Part shown: piece by piece, positions 47,045 to 56,035 of the stretch | How positions within the stretch are numbered: the stretch's first letter is position 1 | Layout of the letters: each line of letters opens with the position of its first letter | Origin: Bradyrhizobium diazoefficiens | GTDB lineage: Bacteria > Pseudomonadota > Alphaproteobacteria > Rhizobiales > Xanthobacteraceae | Reading direction: 5' to 3' | Assembly (NCBI RefSeq): GCF_018131015.1 | Contig: NZ_JAFCJJ010000007.1 | Span: 210,020-274,019, forward strand | Length of the DNA: 64,000 nt | Position numbers and translations under genes: made by a program | Notes under the pieces: generated by a model | Told to the model about the DNA's origin: nothing | Seen by the model: the letters and a program-made list of their open reading frames with translations, nothing else | The model's database searches: none

Positions 47045-48301
47045 ATGGGGCAGACGGCCGCAGACCTCGAGCCACTCGGAGCCTCGGAACGGCTCCACGC
47101 TCTCGATGCGGTCCGGGGGTTTGCCCTGCTGCTTGGCATTGTCCTGCACGCGACCTTGTCATTCGTTCCCACCCCGACCCGGATCTGGTTCATCCAGGAC
47201 ACCCATCAGAGCCTGGCGCTGGGCCTGCTGTTCTACGCCATCCACGTCTTCCGCATGACGACCTTCTTCCTGCTGGCCGGCTTCTTCGCCCGGATGAGCT
47301 TGCATCGCCGGGGCACAATGGGCTTCGTCGGGGACCGGCTGCAGAGGATCGCATTGCCGCTCCTGATCGGCTGGCCGATCCTGTTCGAGCTGATGGGGCT
47401 GGTGGTCGGCTGGGCCTCGGGCTTCCCGAATGGCGGACGCATTCCCGGCGCGCGCAGCTGGCCGCCGGTGCTGCCGAATTTTCCCCTGACCCATCTCTGG
47501 TTTCTCTATGTGCTGCTGGAGCTTTATGCCGCCACGCTTCTCGTCCGCAGCGCCGTGGTCTGGCTGGATGCATCCGGCGCGCTGCGCGCAGCTCTCGACC
47601 GGCTCGTGGCGTGGATCATGCGAAGCCCGCTCGCGCCGGTGCTTCTCGCGGTTCCGATCGGCATCGCGTTCTTCCTCGACCGGCATTGGATCAGCGTGAT
47701 GGGCGTCAAGACGCCGGACCAGTCGCTCGTCACCAATCTCCAGGCCTGGATCGGCTTCGGCACCGCCTTCGGCCTCGGCTGGCTTTTGCATCGGCAGGTC
47801 GATCTGCTGCGGATCCTGGAGCGGCGCTGGCTGTGGAATCTCCTGCCGGCGCTCGTCCTGACGTTCATCTGCTTCGTGCTCGGCGGCGTGATCCTGGGTT
47901 CGCCGGGCGCGCCCAAACCGCCGGTCTCATCCGAAACGCTCAGGCAGATCTCGGCGGTGCTGTATGCGCTGGCGATATGGACAACCACCTTCGCGGTGAT
48001 CGGTGTTTCGCTGCGCTTCATGTCCGGCTTCAGCCCGGTGCGCCGCTATCTCGCCGACGCGTCCTACTGGCTCTATCTGATCCATTTGCCGATCGTGATG
48101 GCGTTGCAGGTCGCGCTGTCGCAGTTCGACTGGCCCGCGCCGGTCAAGCTCGCGATCATTCTCGGCGTCGCGATTGCCGTGATGCTGGCGAGCTATCATG
48201 TGCTGGTGCGCTACACCGTGGTCGGCGTGGTGCTCAACGGCAAACGCGCGCCGCGTGCAGCGGCGCCTGCTGCCGTGGTCACCGGCTCCGCCGCGCCTTG
48301 A
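47045..48301 (+). CDS. Acyltransferase 3 family membrane protein
   Basis: A 418-residue protein with about ten membrane helices. The family signature LHALDAVRGFALLLGIVLHATLSF and the histidine motif are at the start, followed by FRMTTFFLLAGFFARM and RRYLADASYWLYLIHLPIV near the end. Members transfer acyl or succinyl groups to glucans or surface sugars; it resembles OpgC/MdoC-like proteins. ATG 47045 is chosen; GTG 47036, with GGAGG eleven bases before it, is an alternative. A longer open extension would overlap the nap promoter and is rejected. Confidence 0.86.
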   Translation: MGQTAADLEPLGASERLHALDAVRGFALLLGIVLHATLSFVPTPTRIWFIQDTHQSLALGLLFYAIHVFRMTTFFLLAGFFARMSLHRRGTMGFVGDRLQRIALPLLIGWPILFELMGLVVGWASGFPNGGRIPGARSWPPVLPNFPLTHLWFLYVLLELYAATLLVRSAVVWLDASGALRAALDRLVAWIMRSPLAPVLLAVPIGIAFFLDRHWISVMGVKTPDQSLVTNLQAWIGFGTAFGLGWLLHRQVDLLRILERRWLWNLLPALVLTFICFVLGGVILGSPGAPKPPVSSETLRQISAVLYALAIWTTTFAVIGVSLRFMSGFSPVRRYLADASYWLYLIHLPIVMALQVALSQFDWPAPVKLAIILGVAIAVMLASYHVLVRYTVVGVVLNGKRAPRAAAPAAVVTGSAAP

Positions 48302-48400
48302 CGCGGCCGCGTTCTCCCGCGCGGCGGAATTGCTGCTCCGTAGACAGCGCCGCCGCGCTCACTAAGATGCGTGCAACAAGAAACACGCGGGAGAGGCGTC

Positions 48401-49606
48401 ATGAAGTTCGGCATCTTCTATGAGCTGCAACTGCCACGGCCCTGGGTGGCCGGCGACGAGCTCGCCCTCTATCAGAACGCGCTCTCGCAGATGGAACTCG
48501 CCGACAGATTCGGCTACGACCACGCCTGGGTCGTCGAGCATCACTTCCTCGAGGAATATTCGCACTCGCCGTCACCGGAGTCCTTCCTCGCCGCCGCGAG
48601 CCAGCGCACCAAGAACATTCGGCTCGGCCACGGCATCCTGCAGCTCACCACCAATCATCCGGCGCGCGTCGCCGAGCGCGTCGCGGTGCTCGACCTGCTC
48701 TCCAACGGCCGCTGCGAATTCGGCATGGGCGAAAGCGCCTCGATCACCGAGCTCACGCCGTTCGGCCGCGACATGGAGACCAAGAAGGAGGTCTTCGAGG
48801 AGGCGGTAAGTGCGATCTTCCCGATGTTCAAGGATGCAGGATCGGAGCATCACGGCAAGTACTTCGACATCCCCTTGCGCAACGTCGTGCCGAAGCCGGT
48901 GCAGAAGCCGCATCCGCCGCTGTGGCTGGCCTGCTCGCAACTGCCGACCATCGAGCGCGCCGGCCGCTACGGCTTTGGCGCGCTCGGCTTCCAGTTCGTC
49001 AGCGCGGACGCCGCGCACGCCTGGGTGCACGCCTATTACAACGCGATGACCAAGCGCCTCACCAAGCTTGCCGACTACGAGATCAACCCGAACATGGCGC
49101 TGGTGTCGTTCTTCATGTGCGCCAGGACGGATGAAGAAGCGCGCGCCCGCGCCGACGGCGCCACCTTCTTCCAGTTCGCGCTGCGCTTCTATGGCGCCTC
49201 GCAGAACCGCCAGCGGCCTGCGCCCTACACCGTCAACATGTGGGACGAGTACAACAAGTGGAAGCGCGACAATCCGGAAGCCCAGGAGGCCGCCTTGCGC
49301 GGCGGCCTGATCGGCTCGCCCGAGACCATCCGCAGGAAGCTCAGGCGATTCCAGAGCTCGCATATCGACCAGGTCATCCTGCTCAACCAGGCCGGCAAAA
49401 ACAGCCACGAGCACATCTGCGAATCGCTCGAGCTGTTCGGCCGCGAGGTGATGCCGGAATTCCAGAACGATCCGGCGCAGGCCGCCTGGAAGCAGGGCGT
49501 GATGAGCGGCGAGATCAAGCTGGAAGAGATCGACACCGACGCCTTCACCGACCGCTACGGCAAGCTCGCCATCAACGTCGCACCGGCCAAGGCCGCGGCG
49601 GGGTAG
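48401..49606 (+). CDS. Luciferase-like flavin-dependent monooxygenase
   Basis: A 401-residue TIM-barrel protein of the bacterial luciferase superfamily: MKFGIFYELQLPRPW, DHAWVVEHHFLEEYSHSPSPESFLAA, IRLGHGILQLTTNHPARVAERVAVLDLLSNGR and GSPETIRRKLRRF. It probably uses FMNH2 and oxygen. The substrate is unknown; related proteins oxidise alkanes, sulfonates or xenobiotics. ATG 48401 follows GGGAGAGG. No reductase partner gene is adjacent. Confidence 0.9.
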   Translation: MKFGIFYELQLPRPWVAGDELALYQNALSQMELADRFGYDHAWVVEHHFLEEYSHSPSPESFLAAASQRTKNIRLGHGILQLTTNHPARVAERVAVLDLLSNGRCEFGMGESASITELTPFGRDMETKKEVFEEAVSAIFPMFKDAGSEHHGKYFDIPLRNVVPKPVQKPHPPLWLACSQLPTIERAGRYGFGALGFQFVSADAAHAWVHAYYNAMTKRLTKLADYEINPNMALVSFFMCARTDEEARARADGATFFQFALRFYGASQNRQRPAPYTVNMWDEYNKWKRDNPEAQEAALRGGLIGSPETIRRKLRRFQSSHIDQVILLNQAGKNSHEHICESLELFGREVMPEFQNDPAQAAWKQGVMSGEIKLEEIDTDAFTDRYGKLAINVAPAKAAAG

Positions 49607-49976
49607 CGGATACGCATCTGGCGTGACGGCGATGGGCCCCGGCTCAGCAGCGCACCGCTGAAGGGCGCTGCGCTGCGTCCGGGGCGCGAGACTGTTTTCT
49701 GCGTCAACTGGCTACACTCCCGTGTCCCGGACGCGCTGCAGCGTGCAACGCTGCGGCGCAGAGCCGGGACCCAGAAGCGGCATCCGCCAACCCGGCCGAA
49801 TGCGAGATACCGCGAATCCTCAGGGAGGCCTGACGAATCGCGGCGGCTGAAAACCGCCATTAACCGAATCTTTGCGAAGTCTTGAACGCGGCTCGATTGC
49901 GAGCGGTGACATGCAACCTCTGTTTACCGGTTACAACGTACGGATGCCGGTCGGGTGATTGAAGAGGTTTGCCGCA
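49607..49976. other. 370-bp intergenic region
   Basis: It holds the composite repeat at 49632-49775, and the remainder shows no coding sequence or clear regulatory box. The promoter of the following operon presumably lies here. Confidence 0.5.
49632..49775. repeat. Composite inverted repeat (GGGCCCCGGCTCAGCAGCGC family)
   Basis: Two oppositely oriented units: the first runs from GATGGGCCCCGGCTCAGCAG to GTCCGGGGCGCGAG, the second from CGTGTCCCGGACGCGCTGC to GAGCCGGGACCC. The same units occur in reverse order at 19198-19356. Confidence 0.68.
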
Positions 49977-50651
49977 ATGTCCCTCGCCGCCATTGCTGCG
50001 GAGCAGACGAGCGCACGCGTTCCGCTGTCGGTCAAGATCGCGTTCAGTGCCTTCATGGCCGTTCTGGTGCCCGTCTATGTCTATTGGTACGGCCCGACCA
50101 ATTTTCTCTATTTCTGCGACGTCAGCCTGATCCTGACGCTGATCGGACTATGGACCGAAAGCGCGCTGCTGATCTCGATGTGCGCCGTGGGCCTGCTGGT
50201 GCCGCAAACATTGTGGGTGCTCGACTTCGCCGCTCGCTTCAGCGGCACCTCGCTGGTCGGCATGACCGACTACATGTTCATCTCCGAGCATTCGTTCTTC
50301 CTCCGCTTTCTGTCCGGCTTCCACGGCTGGCTGCCGTTCCTGCTGGTTTTCCTGACCTGGCGGCTCGGCTATGATCCGCGCGCGTTGCTCAGGTGGAGCG
50401 TACTGGCATGGGTGCTCCTGCTCGTCTGCTATTTCCTGATGCCAGTGCCGACACCCGATCCCGGCATGACGCCGGTCAACATCAACTACGTCTTCGGGCC
50501 GAGCGACATCGCGCCTCAGACCTTCGTGCCGCCGCTGGTCTGGCTTGCCGGCCTGATGATCGGTCTTCCGCTGCTCGCGTTCGTCCCGACGCATTTCGTT
50601 CTGCTCCGTCTTGCACCTCGCGCCGCGCCGGTCGATCGACGCGGATATTGA
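49977..50651 (+). CDS. Polytopic membrane protein, 224 aa, first gene of unknown operon
   Basis: About six hydrophobic helices are visible (PLSVKIAFSAFMAVLVPVYVYWYG; FCDVSLILTLIGLWTESALLISM; LRWSVLAWVLLLVCYFLM; LVWLAGLMIGLPLLAFVPTHFVLL). There are notable motifs FLYFCDVSL and PDPGMTPVNINYVFG in a loop. It is conserved as an uncharacterised membrane protein in several phyla as far as I recall, but I cannot name it. AGAGG precedes ATG 49977. It is followed 58 bp later by the FAD oxidase gene. Confidence 0.78.
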   Translation: MSLAAIAAEQTSARVPLSVKIAFSAFMAVLVPVYVYWYGPTNFLYFCDVSLILTLIGLWTESALLISMCAVGLLVPQTLWVLDFAARFSGTSLVGMTDYMFISEHSFFLRFLSGFHGWLPFLLVFLTWRLGYDPRALLRWSVLAWVLLLVCYFLMPVPTPDPGMTPVNINYVFGPSDIAPQTFVPPLVWLAGLMIGLPLLAFVPTHFVLLRLAPRAAPVDRRGY

Positions 50652-50709
50652 GACGGCGCGTAGCCGGTTTTTCTGGAATGATTGCAGCACTGTTCTTGAG
50701 GGGTTTCGA

Positions 50710-52152
50710 TTGACGATATCGCGGCGAAGCGTGCTCAAGGGAGGAATTGCCCTGGCGGTGTCCGGCGCGATGCCGGCTCGGGCCGATTTCACGCCCCGGG
50801 CCATCATCAACGATGCCAGCCGGCTCAATCCGACGGCGGTTGCGCGGCATGTCGCGTTCAAGGCAACGCCGACCGACGATGTCGTCGGACGACTTCGAAA
50901 GGAGATCGCCACTGCTGCCGCGGAGGGGCGTCCTTTCGCCATCGGCACGGCGCGTCACTCCATGGGCGGCCAGTCGATTCCCAGGGATGGCGTTGCCGTC
51001 ACCCTGACCGGCGGGCACATCGAACTCGACAAGGCGAAGATGACCTATCGCGTCGGCGCCGGCATGCGCTGGTTCGAGGTGATCCGGGCGCTCGACGCGC
51101 AAGGCTTCTCACCGGCGGTGATGCAGTCCAACAGCGATTTCGGCGTCGGCTCGACCTTCTGCGTCAATTCGCATGGCTGGCCGACGCGCTACGGTCCGTT
51201 CGGCGCCACCGTCCGTTCGGTGCAGATCGTGACGGCCGACGGCCAGCTCGTGACATGCTCGCGCACGGAAAATGCCGAACTGTTTGCGCTCGCGATGGGC
51301 GGTTACGGCCTGTTCGGCGCGATCGTCGAAGCCGAACTCGACATGGTGCCGAACGTTTCGCTCGAACCGTCCTACGTTCGGATGCAGCCGTCGCGGTTTG
51401 CGGACGCCTTCCTCAAGGCCGTCGAGACCGATCCGGCCGTGCGGATGGCCTACGGCCGGCTTTCGGTTGCGCGCGATGCGCTGTTCGACGAAGCGCTGCT
51501 GATCACCTACCGCCCCGCCGCGACACAGCCGTCTCCGCTGCCACCCGTCGTGGATCATTTCGCGTTGAGCGGACTTACGCGCAATGTCTACCGGGCGCAG
51601 ACCGGGCATGAATGGGCGAAGAACTTGCGCTGGTTCATGGAGGCGTCCGTCAGCCCGTCGATTGCGGGCGCGGCCACGCGCAACACGCTGATGGTGGAGC
51701 CCGTCGTCAATCTGGCGTCCGCAGACCACACGCGGACCGACATCCTGCACGAATATTTCGTGCCGCCGGATCGCTTCACCGGTTTCGTCGACCTGTGCCG
51801 GGCCGTCATCCCGAATGCGAAGGCCGAATTTCTCAATGTCACGCTGCGCTATGTCGATGCCGATCCGGTCGCGGTGCTGGCCTATGCGCCGCAGAAGCGC
51901 ATCGCGGCCGTGATGTCGTTCTCGCAGGAGATCAGCCCCGAGGGCGAAGCCGACATGATGACGATGACGGAGGCGCTGATCGAAGGCATCAAGGATCTTG
52001 GCGGCGCATTCTACCTGCCTTACCGCCTGCATGCCCGCCGCGACCAGGTGCGCGCGATCTATCCGCGCACGGAGGAATTCATTGCGGCCAAACGCCGGCT
52101 CGATCCGTCGCTCGTGTTCCGCAACATGATGTGGGACGCCTATTTCGCGTGA
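50710..52152 (+). CDS. FAD-binding oxidase (lactone/alditol oxidase-like), Tat-exported
   Basis: A 480-residue flavoprotein. The start is TTG, with GAGGGG just upstream, giving the twin-arginine leader TISRRSVLKGGIALAVSGA. The VAO-type FAD domain has RPFAIGTARHSMGGQSIPRDG, where the His may bind FAD covalently, and SNSDFGVGSTFCVNSHGWP. The C-terminal half resembles aldonolactone oxidases (LYLPYRLHA-like AFYLPYRLHARRDQ; VFRNMMWDAYF). The substrate is unknown; sugars, lactones or alcohols are likely types. It lies in a closely packed operon with membrane genes. Confidence 0.85.
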   Translation: MTISRRSVLKGGIALAVSGAMPARADFTPRAIINDASRLNPTAVARHVAFKATPTDDVVGRLRKEIATAAAEGRPFAIGTARHSMGGQSIPRDGVAVTLTGGHIELDKAKMTYRVGAGMRWFEVIRALDAQGFSPAVMQSNSDFGVGSTFCVNSHGWPTRYGPFGATVRSVQIVTADGQLVTCSRTENAELFALAMGGYGLFGAIVEAELDMVPNVSLEPSYVRMQPSRFADAFLKAVETDPAVRMAYGRLSVARDALFDEALLITYRPAATQPSPLPPVVDHFALSGLTRNVYRAQTGHEWAKNLRWFMEASVSPSIAGAATRNTLMVEPVVNLASADHTRTDILHEYFVPPDRFTGFVDLCRAVIPNAKAEFLNVTLRYVDADPVAVLAYAPQKRIAAVMSFSQEISPEGEADMMTMTEALIEGIKDLGGAFYLPYRLHARRDQVRAIYPRTEEFIAAKRRLDPSLVFRNMMWDAYFA

Positions 52153-52160
52153 GGACCTCG

Positions 52161-52571
52161 ATGATGGATCGATCCCGTTTGGCCGCCTGTCTGCTCGGAG
52201 CGGCACTGCTGTTCGCGGCCGCGACCGACTACATTCCGGCCTTCATCGACCAGGAAGGGCGGGTGTTCGGGCTGTTCCAGCTCGACATCTACAAGGATGC
52301 ATTGCATCTGGCCTCCGCGGCGTGGGCCATCGCTGCTGCCCTGATCTCGCGGTCGGCGGCGATCTTCTTCCTGAGAGCCTTCGGGACGCTCTATTTCCTT
52401 GACGGCGTCATGGGCGTGTTCACGGGATCCGGATATCTCGATCTCAGCATCTTCATCGACGGCATTCGCTCGACCTCGACCTTCGTGAAGATCGCATCCA
52501 GCGTGCCGCACCTCGCGCTTGGCGCGTTCGGGATCGCGACGGGCTTCTCGGCACAGAGACAGCCGGCATGA
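52161..52571 (+). CDS. Membrane protein, 136 aa
   Basis: Four hydrophobic helices are visible (RLAACLLGAALLFAAATDYIP; ALHLASAAWAIAAALISR; AIFFLRAFGTLYFLDGVMGVF; SVPHLALGAFGIATGF). It resembles DUF4383-like proteins in outline but I am not certain. GAGGACC precedes the ATG. Its last four bases overlap the start of the next gene (ATGA), showing translational coupling. Confidence 0.72.
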   Translation: MMDRSRLAACLLGAALLFAAATDYIPAFIDQEGRVFGLFQLDIYKDALHLASAAWAIAAALISRSAAIFFLRAFGTLYFLDGVMGVFTGSGYLDLSIFIDGIRSTSTFVKIASSVPHLALGAFGIATGFSAQRQPA

Positions 52572-53665
52572 AGTGGCTTCGACGGATCGCGGCCGTCTTC
52601 GGCCTCTGCCTTCTTGCGTTCATCGCGACGTGCACCTGGCAGATCCTCGGGGTTCAATACGGCTGCAAGCCGGAAGGGTCGGCGGCGAGCGCGGCAGCCG
52701 GATTCGGCATCGACGATCCGAAATATGCACGGGCCGAAGGCGACAGCTTCCTGACCTATCCGGAATGGTACATCGTCTACGCCTATTCCGACCTCGCCGG
52801 CGTGACGCGCGCATCGTCGGAATCGTCCTTCGACTATTTCGGCAGCATTGGCGGGTTCTGGTCCAGCCTTTGCGGGGCCCGGCGCTCGACCTCGCTGCAG
52901 CGGCCGCCGACGCAGGACCAGATGATCACCGACTATATCATCGGATCGAGCTTCACCGCAGAGATGGCGGTCCAGGGAATCTACGAACGCACCATCGGTG
53001 CGCTGACCGTCGGCTTGCGCGGTTCGAAGCGCACCAAAGAGGATGACTTCAACCTGGCGCTCCTGGACGACTACGCGAAATTCCTCGAACAGACGCCGTG
53101 GTACCGTTATCCCTTCGCCGACAAGCTGTCGGCGCTCTGGCACGACGTTCCGTTCCAGCCGTCGCTGCGCGCGATCGAGCGGCGCTTTTCGCTGTCCCTG
53201 CAGTACGGCGTCAAGTCGATCTATGCCAAGGGCATCGAAGCGCTCGCGGGCCTGTCCCCGGCCGACCTCGAGATATCGAGTGTCGTGCTGGCGCCGTCGG
53301 CGGAGGCGCTGCCCGGCGACAGCCGCATCAAGCCATTGCGCGAGGTTCGCGCGGCCGACGGTCGCCAGGGCGTGCTGATGATCACCCCGCGCTATCGCGA
53401 ATTCACCGGGATCATCCGCGAGATCGGCGCCAGGGGCCTGTCGTTCGCGGAGATTGCCGGCAATACGCGGATATTGACGACCGTGCTTGTCCCTCCCGGA
53501 GACTTGCCGCCCCCGCGCGGAGCCAGACAGATTTTCGAGACCCGCGTACAATCGATGCCCGGATGGCGCAGGGTAGGGTACGATACGCAGGTTTCCGCAT
53601 TGGCTGCGCTTCCGGCCGCCCTCGAGGCGCACGGAGCCAAATTCGAACATGCCTATGATTATTGA
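52568..53665 (+). CDS. Unknown protein, 365 aa, N-terminal membrane anchor
   Basis: An N-terminal helix (MKWLRRIAAVFGLCLLAFIA) anchors an extracytoplasmic domain. Conspicuous motifs are EGDSFLTYPEWYIVYAYSDLAG, SFDYFGSIGGFWSSLCGA, YIIGSSFTAEMAVQGIYE and LEQTPWYRYPF. Aromatic residues are many. I do not recognise the family. It overlaps both neighbours (4 bp and 17 bp), so it belongs firmly to the operon with the FAD oxidase and the hydrolase. Confidence 0.74.
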   Translation: MKWLRRIAAVFGLCLLAFIATCTWQILGVQYGCKPEGSAASAAAGFGIDDPKYARAEGDSFLTYPEWYIVYAYSDLAGVTRASSESSFDYFGSIGGFWSSLCGARRSTSLQRPPTQDQMITDYIIGSSFTAEMAVQGIYERTIGALTVGLRGSKRTKEDDFNLALLDDYAKFLEQTPWYRYPFADKLSALWHDVPFQPSLRAIERRFSLSLQYGVKSIYAKGIEALAGLSPADLEISSVVLAPSAEALPGDSRIKPLREVRAADGRQGVLMITPRYREFTGIIREIGARGLSFAEIAGNTRILTTVLVPPGDLPPPRGARQIFETRVQSMPGWRRVGYDTQVSALAALPAALEAHGAKFEHAYDY

Positions 53666-53942
53666 GGCGCGCCGTCGTCTGCTGCGCTTGGCCGGAGGTG
53701 CCGCCGCCGTGCTCGCGGTCTGGTTCGCCGGCATGGCGGCTGCTGCCGTCGTCGTCACGCCGACCGTCGTCGTCGCGTTCGGGGACCCGGCCCGGCTCGC
53801 GGGCGTCGATGGCGATCTGCTCGCGTCCGGCCGCGGCTTCCTCGCCATGCGGACGGGCAGCACCGACACGGTCAAATCGCTTTATCAAAACGGAGCCTGG
53901 CTGGTGTGGCCGGTGCTGTCAGCCGGATGCGGCCGCCGATGA
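53649..53942 (+). CDS. Small membrane-anchored protein, 97 aa
   Basis: A basic N-terminus and one helix (RRRLLRLAGGAAAVLAVWFAGMAAAAVVV) precede a short periplasmic part (DPARLAGVDGDLLASGRGFLAMRTG; SLYQNGAWLVWPVLSAGCG). No family recognised. It overlaps the upstream gene by 17 bp and the downstream ATG by 4 bp. Codon use fits the neighbours. Confidence 0.68.
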   Translation: MPMIIEARRRLLRLAGGAAAVLAVWFAGMAAAAVVVTPTVVVAFGDPARLAGVDGDLLASGRGFLAMRTGSTDTVKSLYQNGAWLVWPVLSAGCGRR

Positions 53943-54958
53943 TGCGCTGGATCCGCCTCCTCGCGCTTGTTTTGCTCCTTGTCATCGCTGGTGTGATCGC
54001 GAGCCTGGCTGCGTTGCGAGTGGCGGCGTATTTGCGGGAAACTGAAAGCGCCGCGACTGCTGCCCCCGCTGACGGCAAATTCGTCGAGAGTGGCCATGGC
54101 CGCATGTTCGTCATGGACCCCGGACCGAAGGACGGCGTTCCCGTCATTCTGTTTCACGGGACTGCCGCCTGGAGCAAGCTTTGGTGGCGCACCACAGCCG
54201 CGTTGAAGAATGCAGGCTACCGGCCGGTCGTCCCGGACCTTCCGCCCTTCGGTTACTCCCAGAGGCAGGGCGGCTACAGCCGCAGTGAACAGGCGGCCCG
54301 CATCGAGGGCATGATGACCACGCTCGGCACCGGCCGCGCGGTCGTGGTTGGTCATTCCTTTGGTGCCGGTGCGGCCCTCGAATATGTCGTGCGGCATCCC
54401 GATCGTGTGATCGGGCTGGTCCTCGTCGATGCCGCGCTTGGACTGACCCAGACGCCGGCGGATGCACCTGCCATCCTAAACTACGGTCCGGTGCGCGAGC
54501 TCCTGACTTCGGCGACCGCGACCAATCCGCTCGTGACCCGCTTCCTGCTATCCAGGCTGATCTACCGGCAGGAGGCCGCCACCGACGCCACGCTCGACAT
54601 CCTCAAGGCCCCGATGCGCGTGGAAGGCACGACGTCAGACATCGCCGACTGGTTGCTGTACTTCGCGGGCTCCGACCGATCTGCTCTCAGTGCATCGCGT
54701 GACGAGGTCGCCAGGATCAAGCTTCGGGTTGCGATGATCTGGGGCGATCGCGATGACGTCACACCGCTCGCCCAGGCCAACGATCTGCGCTCGCTCATTC
54801 CGTCCGTCTCGCTTCACGTCATGAAAGACGTAGGGCACATTCCGCAGATCGAGGATCCGGACGCGTTCAATGCCGCCCTGCTCTCGGCGATCCGCGAGGT
54901 GGCGTCGGCGGGTACTGCCGCCTCACGTGACGATTCGCGACCGGAAGCGCGGCGTTAA
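53939..54958 (+). CDS. Alpha/beta hydrolase, membrane-anchored
   Basis: A 339-residue protein with an N-terminal helix (WIRLLALVLLLVIAGVIASLAAL) and an alpha/beta-hydrolase fold facing the periplasm. The oxyanion region is VPVILFHGTAAWSKLWW, the nucleophile elbow VVGHSFGAG, the acid is in IWGDRDDVTP and the His in DVGHIPQIEDP, so the triad is complete. The substrate is unknown; an ester or lactone would match the oxidase in the same operon. ATG 53939 overlaps the preceding stop (ATGA). Confidence 0.87.
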   Translation: MMRWIRLLALVLLLVIAGVIASLAALRVAAYLRETESAATAAPADGKFVESGHGRMFVMDPGPKDGVPVILFHGTAAWSKLWWRTTAALKNAGYRPVVPDLPPFGYSQRQGGYSRSEQAARIEGMMTTLGTGRAVVVGHSFGAGAALEYVVRHPDRVIGLVLVDAALGLTQTPADAPAILNYGPVRELLTSATATNPLVTRFLLSRLIYRQEAATDATLDILKAPMRVEGTTSDIADWLLYFAGSDRSALSASRDEVARIKLRVAMIWGDRDDVTPLAQANDLRSLIPSVSLHVMKDVGHIPQIEDPDAFNAALLSAIREVASAGTAASRDDSRPEARR

Positions 54959-55063
54959 CCATCGCTACCGGTTCCCGTCTGGGCGAAATCGCTTCGATGT
55001 TTCTTAAATCTTTACTAGGTACCTCTCTTCTAGCTCTCATGGGCATGGTGACCTGGGTAAGAC

Positions 55064-55936
55064 ATGAGTAAGCGGGCCAAGCGTGGAAAGGCAGCGGCGG
55101 TCGCCCTGCCAATGGCTGCGCGAGTTGCAATCGGCGCGGTGGCCGTCGCCGCAGCGGGTTACAGTTTGCTCTCCAGCCCCGCGAGCGTGCAACCGGGGCG
55201 GAAGCCGCCTGCAGACCAGGCCCGCGCATCATCATCGCCGGTCTACGTGTCGACACCGGCCCGTGCATCAGCGCTAGCTCCTGCTCCAACTGCGGCTCCG
55301 GTTCCGGCACCGGCGCCTCTGGCCGAGCCGCCGAAAGCTGCTGATGGTCCCGGAGCACTGGTCCGGCAGGTGGTGGACTACGCCAGCCGCCAGACGCCAG
55401 GCACCGTGATCATCGATACCGGAAACACGTTTCTCTATTTCGTCCTGAACGACAGGCAGGCGATGCGTTACGGCATCGGTGTCGGCCGTGAAGGTTTCAC
55501 ATGGTCCGGCGAGCAGACCGTGGCCCGCAAGGCCGAATGGCCGGACTGGCATCCGCCGGCGGAGATGGTCTCGCGCCAGCCTTATCTTCCGCGGTTCATG
55601 GCCGGCGGTCCCGGCAACCCGCTCGGCGCCAGGGCAATGTATCTGGGCGAGACCGAATATCGAATCCACGGCACCAACAACCCCGACACGATCGGCAAGC
55701 GGGTGTCGTCTGGCTGCATCCGGCTGACCAATGAAGACGTCACGGACCTCTATGAGCGCGTGAAGGTCGGAGCGAAAGTGATCGTGCTTCCGGCAAATGC
55801 TGCCCGCCGCCCATCCCAGGGCGCGCCGGCTGATGCCGCGTTCCGCCTGCCGGACCCGGCAACGCCCTCGAAGCGGCTCTCGGCGGCCAACGCGCAGATG
55901 TTGCCATCCGGGGCGAAGATCGCCGAGGCCCGGTAG
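55064..55936 (+). CDS. L,D-transpeptidase (YkuD/ErfK family)
   Basis: A 290-residue exported enzyme. A basic leader and hydrophobic segment (RVAIGAVAVAAAGYSLL) is followed by a Pro/Ala-rich linker to about residue 95 and a YkuD domain. The catalytic motif has His202 and Cys218 (IHGTNNPDTIGKRVSSGCIRL). It should form 3-3 peptidoglycan cross-links or attach proteins to the wall. A short C-terminal tail after about 250 is disordered. It lies 105 bp after the operon, on the same strand, probably with its own promoter. Confidence 0.93.
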   Translation: MSKRAKRGKAAAVALPMAARVAIGAVAVAAAGYSLLSSPASVQPGRKPPADQARASSSPVYVSTPARASALAPAPTAAPVPAPAPLAEPPKAADGPGALVRQVVDYASRQTPGTVIIDTGNTFLYFVLNDRQAMRYGIGVGREGFTWSGEQTVARKAEWPDWHPPAEMVSRQPYLPRFMAGGPGNPLGARAMYLGETEYRIHGTNNPDTIGKRVSSGCIRLTNEDVTDLYERVKVGAKVIVLPANAARRPSQGAPADAAFRLPDPATPSKRLSAANAQMLPSGAKIAEAR

Positions 55937-56035
55937 ATCGTCTTCCGACGTCAGCCGTCCCCCGGCGCCAGGGACAGACGCCGGCGCCGCGCTGCGCTAG
56001 TCTGGCCCAGGGATACAAAATCGGGAGAGGCCGCC

